Shown in pieces: positions 1-6,813 of a stretch of 23,047 nucleotides of DNA. The stretch is from NCBI GenBank assembly GCA_016839955.1, contig JAEOTI010000523.1, forward strand, positions 1 through 23,047, written 5' to 3'. The notes beneath the pieces are model-generated. The model saw only the letters and a list, made by a program, of their open reading frames with translations. It was not told the origin of the DNA and made no database searches. Source of the DNA: Candidatus Hodarchaeota archaeon (GTDB lineage Archaea > Asgardarchaeota > Heimdallarchaeia > Hodarchaeales > YT1-057). The position numbers were made by a program, and so were the translations under genes. Position 1 is the first letter of the stretch, and each line of letters starts with the position of its first letter.

Positions 1-1
1 A

Positions 2-253
2 TTAACTAAAACAGGTAAAAAAATTGGTGCTTTTTTTGTAAAAAGGTTGAATCCACTTCCCAAAAATGCAATTACTTCATTTGTAAAGAATTGTTCTCAA
101 ATAGCGGTAGTAGAAGCAAATTACTCAGGACAACTTGCTAATCTTCTAAAAATGGTTTGTGGAATAGATTCGTCAAGATATAATTTGTATGGCGGTCTAC
201 CCATAACTAGTGAAGAAATCTGTATATTTTGTGAAAAGGAAGGAGGCAATTGA
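2..253 (+). CDS. korA: 2-oxoacid:ferredoxin oxidoreductase, alpha subunit (C-terminal end only)
   Basis: The reading frame is open from the window edge to TGA at 251-253, giving about 83 residues of a protein that begins upstream. The visible part matches the C-terminal end of KorA/PorA-type alpha subunits: a beta strand followed by a proline-rich segment (RLNPLP), then the hallmark VVEANYSGQLANLL (family consensus VvEnNysGQLa), which lies near the end of this chain. With KorB it forms the enzyme that oxidises 2-oxoacids to acyl-CoA and reduces ferredoxin in the cytoplasm. The korB start lies at or just after the stop codon, so the two are translationally coupled. A TTG inside this stretch (47) is not the gene start, because family similarity continues upstream of it. 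2-Oxoglutarate is the likely substrate from gene arrangement, but other 2-oxoacids are possible. Confidence 0.87.
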   Translation, partial: LTKTGKKIGAFFVKRLNPLPKNAITSFVKNCSQIAVVEANYSGQLANLLKMVCGIDSSRYNLYGGLPITSEEICIFCEKEGGN

Positions 254-255
254 AA

Positions 256-1098
256 ATGTCTGATTATAAATTAACCCCTGATGATTTCGCTACACCTTAT
301 TTTCCAATCTGGTGCCCTGGCTGTGGAGATTTTGCGGTTTTATACTCAATGAAACGTGTATTAGTCGAATTAAAGAAAATTCCAGAAGAAGTTTTGCTTT
401 TTACTGGAATCGGATGCAGTTCCCGACTTCCAGGGTTTATTAAAACGTATGGGGTGAATGGGGTTCATGGGCGAGCATTACCTGCAGCGATGGGTGCAAA
501 AATCGCCAATCCTGAACTTTTTGTAATTGCAGCGGGAGGAGATGGAGATGGTCTCAGCATAGGTGGAAATCACTTTATTCATGCTTGCCGTCGAAACTTA
601 GACATTCCTTATATATTAATGCAAAATTACATTTATGGATTAACTAAGGGTCAACCTTCTCCCAGTACAAAGACTGGTCATGTAACAAGCGTTTCTCCCT
701 TCGGATCTGTCGAATATCCTATTAATTCAATTGCATTAGCTCTTACTTGTGGCGCAAGCTTTGTAGCAAGAGCATTTGCTGGTGACCCTGAAAGATTAAC
801 AGAAATTATGCTCGAAGCTTTTCGACACAATGGTTTTGCTTTTCTTGAAGTTATTAGTCCATGTATTACATATTATGATACTTATCACTATCGAGAACTT
901 GTTGAAGAAATCCCACTGAATCATAACCCTCAAGATTTGGTGAAAGCATATGAATTAGCATTGATTACAGACAAACAACCCTGTGGAATCTTCTATCAGG
1001 TGAAGAAACCAACTCTCCTTGATAGATTAAATGAAAATGCTGGGAAGGCCAAAACAATGACTCCAGATCAACTTTGTGAATTATTTACTAGGAGATAA
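256..1098 (+). CDS. korB: 2-oxoacid:ferredoxin oxidoreductase, beta subunit
   Basis: This is the thiamine-diphosphate-binding catalytic chain, which decarboxylates a 2-oxoacid and passes electrons to ferredoxin. Residues 19-24 (WCPGCG) and 53-55 (GCS) supply three cysteine ligands of the family's [4Fe-4S] cluster, and a later cysteine in SPCITYY fits the fourth. The TPP/Mg motif is GGDGDGLSIGGNH (about residues 93-105), followed by QNYIYGLTKGQPSPST. A length of 280 residues is normal for the family. ATG at 256 was chosen because GGAGG at 242-246 lies nine bases upstream; an in-frame TTG at 250 would add two residues but sits too close to that site. It directly follows korA and is followed five bases later by an FrhB-like gene, so the three are probably one operon. 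Confidence 0.93.
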   Translation: MSDYKLTPDDFATPYFPIWCPGCGDFAVLYSMKRVLVELKKIPEEVLLFTGIGCSSRLPGFIKTYGVNGVHGRALPAAMGAKIANPELFVIAAGGDGDGLSIGGNHFIHACRRNLDIPYILMQNYIYGLTKGQPSPSTKTGHVTSVSPFGSVEYPINSIALALTCGASFVARAFAGDPERLTEIMLEAFRHNGFAFLEVISPCITYYDTYHYRELVEEIPLNHNPQDLVKAYELALITDKQPCGIFYQVKKPTLLDRLNENAGKAKTMTPDQLCELFTRR

Positions 1099-1103
1099 GT
1101 CCT

Positions 1104-2054
1104 ATGTACCCAATGCGACCTGCCCTAGAGAAAGAAGTCATTCTCACCAATATGTGTACAGCATGTGGGGGATGTGCTGCAATTTGTCCTGTTCACGCAA
1201 TTATAGTAGATGAGCACACAGCAAATATAGATCATACATGTATTGGTTGTATATGGTGTGATTATGTCTGTCCAGTGTTAGAGACCTATGATAAAGAAGT
1301 TGGTTATTATAAAGAAGTAGTTTCAGCAAAAAGTGACTTTCAGGGACAGGATGGTGGAATCACTCAAAAAATTCTCCATAAACTGTTTGAAATAGGTGAA
1401 GTCGATTGTATTGTTGGAGTTGGCCATGATGAGAGGTGGAAACCTCTTCCTATGATAGTAGATAAGAAAGAAGATATTATAAACCTTGCATTATCAAAAT
1501 ATACCTTCACACCACTCCTAGAGACGCTAATAAAAGCTGTTAAAACTGGGTACAAGAAAATTGCCTTAACAGGGGTTGGGTGTCAGGTTTCAAGTGCTGC
1601 CTTATTTAGAGAGAATTTTCCAGAGTATGGTAGAACCATGGTGTGTTTAATTGGATTAATTTGTACAAAAACCTTCAAATATGATGATTTTTTTGGTTAT
1701 TTAAAAGAACAAAACCTCTCAGTAAATGATATTAAAAAAATAGATATTACAAAAGGTAAAATTATTGTCGAAGGATTAAAAGACACTTTCAAGGAGAAAG
1801 TTCAGAAATTAGGACATTTATCAAGGACTGGATGTAATTATTGCGAAGACGTTCCTGCTTTTTCAGCTGATATCACCCTCGGTGCTGTAGGAGCTAAGCC
1901 AGGATACAATAGTGTTATTATTCGTAGCTATGAAGGACAAAGAATCTGGAACCTTGTGAAGGATTCTGTGACTATTGATGAAATAAATCCAGATCTTATA
2001 TCTAGATTGCAAATTATGAAACGACGAGAAGTTCGGGACACAATGAGGGCCTGA
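1104..2054 (+). CDS. FrhB-like iron-sulfur oxidoreductase (coenzyme F420 hydrogenase/dehydrogenase beta family)
   Basis: The N-terminus carries two complete ferredoxin-type [4Fe-4S] motifs, with cysteines at 18, 21, 24, 28 and at 46, 49, 52, 56. The rest matches the FrhB/FdhB family: the GGITQKIL segment, the ALTGVGCQ segment and the C-terminal RTGCNYC...DITLGAVG block. Family members carry FAD and exchange electrons between Fe-S carriers and F420 or another partner. A GGAG at 1091-1094 gives nine-base spacing to ATG 1104, only five bases after korB. I infer that it passes electrons between the ferredoxin reduced by KorAB and a second carrier. Whether that carrier is F420 cannot be read from sequence, because this family also includes F420-independent enzymes. 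No hydrogenase large or small subunit is present in the window. Confidence 0.83.
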   Translation: MYPMRPALEKEVILTNMCTACGGCAAICPVHAIIVDEHTANIDHTCIGCIWCDYVCPVLETYDKEVGYYKEVVSAKSDFQGQDGGITQKILHKLFEIGEVDCIVGVGHDERWKPLPMIVDKKEDIINLALSKYTFTPLLETLIKAVKTGYKKIALTGVGCQVSSAALFRENFPEYGRTMVCLIGLICTKTFKYDDFFGYLKEQNLSVNDIKKIDITKGKIIVEGLKDTFKEKVQKLGHLSRTGCNYCEDVPAFSADITLGAVGAKPGYNSVIIRSYEGQRIWNLVKDSVTIDEINPDLISRLQIMKRREVRDTMRA

Positions 2055-2103
2055 TTAAACATAAAAATGTACTATACAAACCTTGGTGAGTTTATTGTCA
2101 AAA

Positions 2104-2508
2104 ATGAGTGAAGAAATGAAAGAGATTGTACTAAATCAGCCATTTTCAGTTGTTGCAACGATCCAAGAGGATAAACTACCTCATCTAATAGTTGTTTCAG
2201 ATAAATGGATTATAGATGATGAAATATTGGTTTTTGGTCGTTGGCAGATGAAAGAAACAGAGAAAAATCTTGATAAGAACTCAATGGTAATAGTCCTTGG
2301 AATTGATCCTGAAAAAAGACGCTCTGTGAAATTTTTTGGGAAAGGGTATTTCGAGAAAAGAAAAAAATTACCTCTTGACAAAAAAGCAGATCGATTTGAT
2401 GAATTTCTAGTCGTTAATATCAAAAGAATTCAATATGGGCAATGGGGACAAGATACCAACACTGATTTCGCTTTTGACCATACTTGGGAAGAACTTACTT
2501 CTAAATGA
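2104..2508 (+). CDS. Pyridoxamine 5'-phosphate oxidase-like FMN-binding split-barrel protein
   Basis: A soluble protein of about 134 residues with the PNPOx-like split barrel pattern: an N-terminal helix (MSEEMKEIVLNQP), a strand with VVATIQEDKLPHLIVVSD, a second strand pair with the KETEKNLDKNSMVIV segment, then VKFFGKGYFE. Such proteins bind FMN or, in archaea, sometimes F420, and act as small flavin reductases, F420 binders or haem-utilisation proteins, so the substrate cannot be assigned. ATG 2104 is preferred by similarity to typical starts. In-frame TTG 2083, GTG 2086 and TTG 2095 are alternatives, and TTG 2095 is close to a GGTGA at 2085-2089. It lies 49 bases after the FrhB-like gene on the same strand, so a redox role with the upstream operon is plausible but inferred. 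Confidence 0.7.
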   Translation: MSEEMKEIVLNQPFSVVATIQEDKLPHLIVVSDKWIIDDEILVFGRWQMKETEKNLDKNSMVIVLGIDPEKRRSVKFFGKGYFEKRKKLPLDKKADRFDEFLVVNIKRIQYGQWGQDTNTDFAFDHTWEELTSK

Positions 2509-2525
2509 TTTAGTGGGGGCAAAAA

Positions 2526-2876
2526 ATGGAAATTCAGTGCCCGTGTGGTACACCAATAAATTCACCAGGCGATTATCGAATTATTTTCCTAAAAAAAGAT
2601 CTAAATGAAATAGATATTTTATGTTCGAATCCAGATTGTTATCTTAAAGAACTCGGATTTATTCGTTTCATCTCAGATAATGAAAAAGGGTTATTTTTAG
2701 AAAGAGCTAAATTTTACGGACCTTATGTGACCTGGAATGCTACACAACTTGGAAAAGAAAATGCAATAAAAATACTCAGAAACCATTTGATGTCAGTTGT
2801 TAGGAATGAAATCGACTGGCAGTGGATATTGGAGGTATCGAACCCTGCCAATCTTGCGTCTTCAAAATCTCACTAG
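2526..2876 (+). CDS. Small cysteine-containing protein of unknown function
   Basis: This is a 116-residue protein that I do not recognise. It has a CPCG motif at residues 5-8 and a CSNPDC motif near residues 33-38, which together could bind one zinc ion or another metal. The middle has alternating hydrophobic strands, and the C-terminal part contains a helix (GKENAIKILRNHLMSVV) and the aromatic segment DWQW. A strong GGGGG site just upstream (about 2514-2518) fits ATG 2526. Its 3' end overlaps the proposed start of the next ATPase gene by about 32 bases, which suggests translational coupling. It belongs to the same plus-strand run as its neighbours. No signal peptide or membrane segment is visible. 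Confidence 0.62.
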   Translation: MEIQCPCGTPINSPGDYRIIFLKKDLNEIDILCSNPDCYLKELGFIRFISDNEKGLFLERAKFYGPYVTWNATQLGKENAIKILRNHLMSVVRNEIDWQWILEVSNPANLASSKSH

Positions 2877-3573
2877 AATTTACCGACTCGGTGACGAAGA
2901 GATTATTGCCCTAAATAACGTTTCTCTAGGTGTTGATGATGGTGAATATCTAGTTATTATGGGTCCTTCCGGTTCAGGTAAATCCACGGCCCTTAATTTA
3001 ATTGGAGGTCTAGATTTTCCATCACATGGAAAAATAATTTACCAAGGACATCCCCTTTCGAAAATGAATGGGTCTCAACTAGCATCATATCGGACATTCG
3101 AAGTAGGATATATCTTTCAAGCATTTAACCTAATAGAATCTTTGAATGCCTTTGATAATGTTCGAATACCTTTAATTTTAGCCAATGTTCCCAAAGAACG
3201 CCAAAAAAAACGAGTTGAACATCTCTTAGAGATCGTTGGTCTTTCAGATAGAGCTGAACACAAACCTCGAGAACTTTCAGGCGGTCAAAAACAGCGAGTA
3301 GCAATTGCAAGGGCGTTAGCAAATAAACCAAGATTACTTTTAGCCGATGAACCAACTGGGAATCTCGATTTACGCACTGGTCTAAAGATTATGAGTTTAT
3401 TGGACTCTATTAATCAAATGGGAGTAACTGTAGTTAACTGCACTCATGATATACGGTTAATCGACGCAGCTGATCGCATCACTTGGTTAAGGGACGGAAA
3501 AGTTGAAACCATTCAAAAGAAAATTTTTGTACAAATAACTTCTGAAGATATTAAAACACCTCTTACAGCTTAG
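2845..3573 (+). CDS. ABC transporter ATP-binding protein, MacB/LolD type
   Basis: A canonical ABC ATPase. Walker A is GPSGSGKST (residues 40-48 from the proposed start), the Q-loop is in IFQAFNLI, the signature is LSGGQKQRVAIARAL, Walker B is LLLADEPTGNLD and the switch histidine is in THD. The opening ILRLQNLTRIYRLGDEEIIAL is typical of the MacB/LolD/FtsE-like group that partners with FtsX-type permeases. The start is unusual: GGAGGT at 2831-2836 lies eight bases before an in-frame CTG (2845), which yields the family-typical MPILRL. Alternatives are TTG 2854 (17 bases from that site) and ATG 2806 or TTG 2797, both of which add a non-conserved leader. No permease gene lies in the window, so the partner must be elsewhere or the ATPase acts without one. 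Confidence 0.9.
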   Translation: MPILRLQNLTRIYRLGDEEIIALNNVSLGVDDGEYLVIMGPSGSGKSTALNLIGGLDFPSHGKIIYQGHPLSKMNGSQLASYRTFEVGYIFQAFNLIESLNAFDNVRIPLILANVPKERQKKRVEHLLEIVGLSDRAEHKPRELSGGQKQRVAIARALANKPRLLLADEPTGNLDLRTGLKIMSLLDSINQMGVTVVNCTHDIRLIDAADRITWLRDGKVETIQKKIFVQITSEDIKTPLTA

Positions 3574-3603
3574 ATTATTGGTCAAAATTTGGAGATCTGG
3601 AAC

Positions 3604-4344
3604 ATGCCCGGTGTAGAGAAAAGAACTGAAGAGTGGAAACCCCTGCGGGAGTTACCAATCACATGGGTCACCCTATCAGAACTAAAACCACATGAACGCC
3701 TTAACAATGAAGAATTAAAAGGTTTTATTGAAAGCCTTACTTCCAGTGGAATATTTTGGCTTCCATTACTGATTTCAAAAAATGAAAAAATCATAATTGA
3801 TGGACATCATCGGTGGAAGGGCCTTTTAGAGTTGGGAGCAGAGAAAGCACCAGCTGTTATGGTTGATTATGCTGATCCTGAAATTGAATTAGGAATCTGG
3901 TTTCCTTTACTTTCTAAAGATAAAACTACATTTCTAGAAGCTTTACAAAAGGCTAGTATTACAACAAAAATAGTTAAAGATCGAAATGAAGCAATCAATG
4001 AAGTTCATTCTGGAAAAGCCTCTTTTGCTATTGTTGGAAAAGAAAATGAAGAAGCTGTGTTAGTTTATAATAAACCCGAAGCTTGCGATATGCTTGTGAA
4101 AATTGAAGGCGAATCAATAGTATATATTGATACGGAATCCGCAGCACTAGCTGAAGTAGACAACGAAGAAGCTAAATTTGCGATAATACGAAAACCTTTA
4201 TCTAAGGACTCAGTTCGAAGAACTTGCTCTAAGGGAGAAGTTTTTCCTGCAAAATCAACAAGACACATTCTTCCATTTACTTTTCAAAAAATAGATGTTA
4301 AAATTAATGAAATAATCCCGAACTTCTCTAACAAGGAGAAATGA
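3604..4344 (+). CDS. serK: Free L-serine kinase of the ParB/sulfiredoxin fold (SerK family)
   Basis: The protein resembles the archaeal SerK enzyme known from Thermococcus, which phosphorylates free L-serine to O-phosphoserine for cysteine synthesis. From memory of that protein, matching segments are LKPHE (residues 27-31, with E31 aligning to the catalytic glutamate), the FIESLTSSGIFWLPLL stretch, IDGHHRW (65-71), and the C-terminal KGEVFPAKSTRHILPF and KIDVK. Preservation of the C-terminal TRHILPF block argues for SerK rather than a chromosome-partitioning ParB. ATG 3604 is chosen because GGAG at 3591-3594 lies nine bases upstream; TTG 3589 would overlap that site. The next gene is a cysteine desulfurase, which supports a cysteine and sulfur role. 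Whether ADP or ATP is the phosphate donor cannot be judged from the sequence. Confidence 0.83.
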   Translation: MPGVEKRTEEWKPLRELPITWVTLSELKPHERLNNEELKGFIESLTSSGIFWLPLLISKNEKIIIDGHHRWKGLLELGAEKAPAVMVDYADPEIELGIWFPLLSKDKTTFLEALQKASITTKIVKDRNEAINEVHSGKASFAIVGKENEEAVLVYNKPEACDMLVKIEGESIVYIDTESAALAEVDNEEAKFAIIRKPLSKDSVRRTCSKGEVFPAKSTRHILPFTFQKIDVKINEIIPNFSNKEK

Positions 4345-4400
4345 AAATTAAAAAAGCTATTATTACTCAAAAAACCAATACTTAAGATGAGGAACATTAA

Positions 4401-5627
4401 TTGTTTGATATAAATCGTGTTCGCGAAGAATTTCCCCCTTTGTCTGTAGTACGAAATGGTAAACCAGTTGTGTATCTAGATTCCGCTTGTATGGCCCTGA
4501 AACCAAAATCAGTATTTGAATCTCTCCGGGAATACTATGAAGAACATACAGCATGTGGTGGAAGAAGCCACCATTTCTTTGGATTAACTACAACAAAAAA
4601 AGTTGATGAAGCTCGTGAGAAAGTCGCAAACTTCATTAATGCCGATCATCCTGAAGAATGTATCTGGGTTCGAAATACCACTGAAGCGATTAACTTTGTT
4701 GCGAATGGAATAAATTACGAAAAAAGAAATGAGGTCATTAGCGAAGATTCAGCACATAATAGTAATCTAATCCCTTGGATGCGGCTTCAAGAGAATGGTA
4801 AAATCAAGCATCATCTTCTTGATATTAAACTAGATGGAAAGTTAGATCTCGAGGAGATCTCTGCTCTTCTATCTAATAAAACAAAAATAGTTAGCTTGTG
4901 CCATATGAGTAATGTTCTCGGAATGTCTATCCCTGACAAAGAAATAATTAACATGGCACACGATGCTGGAGCATTAGTTCTCTTAGATGCGGCTCAAACA
5001 TTCCCACACCATAAGATTGATGTAAAAGACCTTGATGTCGATTTTCTCGCAGTTTCAATGCACAAAGCATGTGGTCCCACTGGAGTAGGAGTTTTATATG
5101 GGAAACTGGAGTTGTTAGAAACCTTAGAACAAACATTAGTAGGAGGAGAGACTGTAAAAGATGTTTTTCGTGATAAAGTGATATACTCCCCCCCACCTCA
5201 CCGTTTTGAGGCTGGTCTTCAAAATTACGCGGGGATAATTGCATCAGGAGCTGCTGTTGATTTTCTAAATAATTTGGGTATGGAATCCATTGGTAATCAT
5301 GAAAAAAAGCTTTCACAAAGACTTATTAACGGGATAAATGATTTAGATTTTCCATTTCTTAAATTATTAGGTTCTAACAATCATAATGAAAGGTGTCCAT
5401 TAGCAGCACTTTATTTGGGAGATATAAACCCACATGAGATTTCAATGCTTCTTGAAGAAAACGCTAATTTGTTTTTAAGAGCAGGATTCCATTGTACGCA
5501 TGCTTATCATCATAAACACGGTTTTGAAAACGGTACCATTAGGCCATCCTTTTATATATATAATACAGAAGAAGAAGTAGACCTATTTTTAAAAGAACTG
5601 GAGGAAATACTTACTGCCTTGGCTTAG
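4401..5627 (+). CDS. sufS: Cysteine desulfurase, SufS/CsdA type (class V aminotransferase fold)
   Basis: This PLP enzyme is predicted to remove sulfur from L-cysteine as a protein-bound persulfide, giving alanine. The PLP lysine is K222 in SMHKACGPTGVGVLYG. LLDAAQTFPH precedes it, RFEAG lies near 268-272, and the reactive cysteine is C365 in LRAGFHC, followed by the conserved IRPSFYIYNT block. The length of 408 residues and the cysteine position match SufS-type enzymes (group II). The loop after C365 is unusually rich in histidine. TTG 4401 is supported by a GAGGA about seven bases upstream. It sits 56 bases downstream of serK, implying a joint cysteine-to-sulfur route. No SufBCD or SufE/IscU gene is visible here. 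A selenocysteine lyase or other persulfide-forming role is possible. Confidence 0.88.
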   Translation: MFDINRVREEFPPLSVVRNGKPVVYLDSACMALKPKSVFESLREYYEEHTACGGRSHHFFGLTTTKKVDEAREKVANFINADHPEECIWVRNTTEAINFVANGINYEKRNEVISEDSAHNSNLIPWMRLQENGKIKHHLLDIKLDGKLDLEEISALLSNKTKIVSLCHMSNVLGMSIPDKEIINMAHDAGALVLLDAAQTFPHHKIDVKDLDVDFLAVSMHKACGPTGVGVLYGKLELLETLEQTLVGGETVKDVFRDKVIYSPPPHRFEAGLQNYAGIIASGAAVDFLNNLGMESIGNHEKKLSQRLINGINDLDFPFLKLLGSNNHNERCPLAALYLGDINPHEISMLLEENANLFLRAGFHCTHAYHHKHGFENGTIRPSFYIYNTEEEVDLFLKELEEILTALA

Positions 5628-6810
5628 ATCATTAAGTCACAGATCAAAATCAAAAATAAGATATTTTCTTATTTTTAGTTTCCTCTTTTTTATTGGTACG
5701 CCTTTTTTTCTGTCTACGTTTCATTCTAATAGTATTGATAACTTTGATGCTTGGCCCTTCGACGCTATTCATCTCTCAGGAGCTCATAAGATAACGAAAG
5801 GGAATGAAAATATCACTGTAGCAGTGATTGATAATGGAATTAACTTCTCACATCCTGCATTAAATGGTAAGCAGTGGAATAACATCAATGAAATCCCCAA
5901 CAATGGACTAGATGATGATACTAATGGTTATATTGACGATGTAACTGGTTGGGACTATATTAATAACGATTCCTTGCCGGAAGCTATCCCTGACGGAAAA
6001 GATAACAATGAAAATGGTCAAATCGATGAATCATTATGGCATGGAACCTTTATAGCTGGTTTAATTTCTGGAGATGACACCTCAACTGGCTTTATAGGTG
6101 TAGCTCCTAATTGTAAGATCATGACACTTCGGGTTCTTGATTCGGATGCATCCTTCAACTCCTCTATGTGGGACTCAATACTTGATGCAATTGATTATGC
6201 AATTGATAATGGAGCAAATGTCGTCTCTTTCAGTATAAAATTTAATAATTTTCCCCCTTCAACATTCTATGATGCCTTGAAAAGGTGTGAGTTAGCAAAC
6301 GTCCCTTTTATAGGAGTAGCTGGGAATGATGGCGATGAAATTAGTTTTCCTGGTCGTTATGACGAAGTAATTTGTGTTGGCGCCACTACAATAGCATCTA
6401 CACGTGCATCATTTTCAAATTTCGGACCAGAACTTGATTTAGTCGCACCAGGTAGATACATTACTTCTTGTAAGCATGATGGAACATATCATATTGGTTC
6501 AGGAACATCATATGCCGTTCCTCTTGTTTCAGGAACTATTGCTCTTATGCTTTCAATAAATTCAAGTTTAAGTTATGAAGATGTTGACACCATTTTGAAA
6601 GATACTGTAAACGACATAGGTCCAACTGGACGAGATGATGAGTATGGTTATGGATTACTTGATACAGAAAATGCAATTCGAAAGGTTAAAGGGCTTCCCT
6701 TAAGAAACGAAAACGCAGAAACTAATTCAACGATTTTATATCTTCTTATAGTTATTACTACTTTATCATTATGCGCAATAACTCTTATTTTTTCGAGGAG
6801 GAAGAACTAG
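5614..6810 (+). CDS. Membrane-anchored extracellular subtilisin-like serine protease (peptidase S8)
   Basis: The catalytic triad is visible, numbered from the proposed CTG start: Asp73 (VIDNGI), His143 (WHGTFIAG) and Ser299 (GTSYAVPLVSG), with the oxyanion Asn in GVAGNDG. Acidic inserts around DDDTNGYIDD and DNNENGQIDE resemble calcium-binding loops common in bacterial and archaeal subtilases. No ATG, GTG or TTG start lies upstream of GTG 5824, yet similarity extends further. The frame is open back to 5593 and encodes a basic-then-hydrophobic signal sequence (about residues 8-33). GGAGG at 5600-5604 lies nine bases before in-frame CTG 5614, the best start, which overlaps the desulfurase end by 14 bases. 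A C-terminal hydrophobic helix ending in RRK predicts an anchor, with the protease outside the cell. Confidence 0.85.
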   Translation: MPWLRSLSHRSKSKIRYFLIFSFLFFIGTPFFLSTFHSNSIDNFDAWPFDAIHLSGAHKITKGNENITVAVIDNGINFSHPALNGKQWNNINEIPNNGLDDDTNGYIDDVTGWDYINNDSLPEAIPDGKDNNENGQIDESLWHGTFIAGLISGDDTSTGFIGVAPNCKIMTLRVLDSDASFNSSMWDSILDAIDYAIDNGANVVSFSIKFNNFPPSTFYDALKRCELANVPFIGVAGNDGDEISFPGRYDEVICVGATTIASTRASFSNFGPELDLVAPGRYITSCKHDGTYHIGSGTSYAVPLVSGTIALMLSINSSLSYEDVDTILKDTVNDIGPTGRDDEYGYGLLDTENAIRKVKGLPLRNENAETNSTILYLLIVITTLSLCAITLIFSRRKN

Positions 6811-6813
6811 AAT

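Noticed and set aside
3604..4344. ParB chromosome-partitioning protein
   Set aside because: The fold is shared, but the C-terminal TRHILPF block, the LKPHE segment and the absence of an HTH DNA-binding domain fit SerK.
4948..5316. Open frame of 122 codons on the minus strand
   Set aside because: It lies entirely inside the cysteine desulfurase gene, its translation has no recognisable motif, and the sense-strand protein is clearly real.
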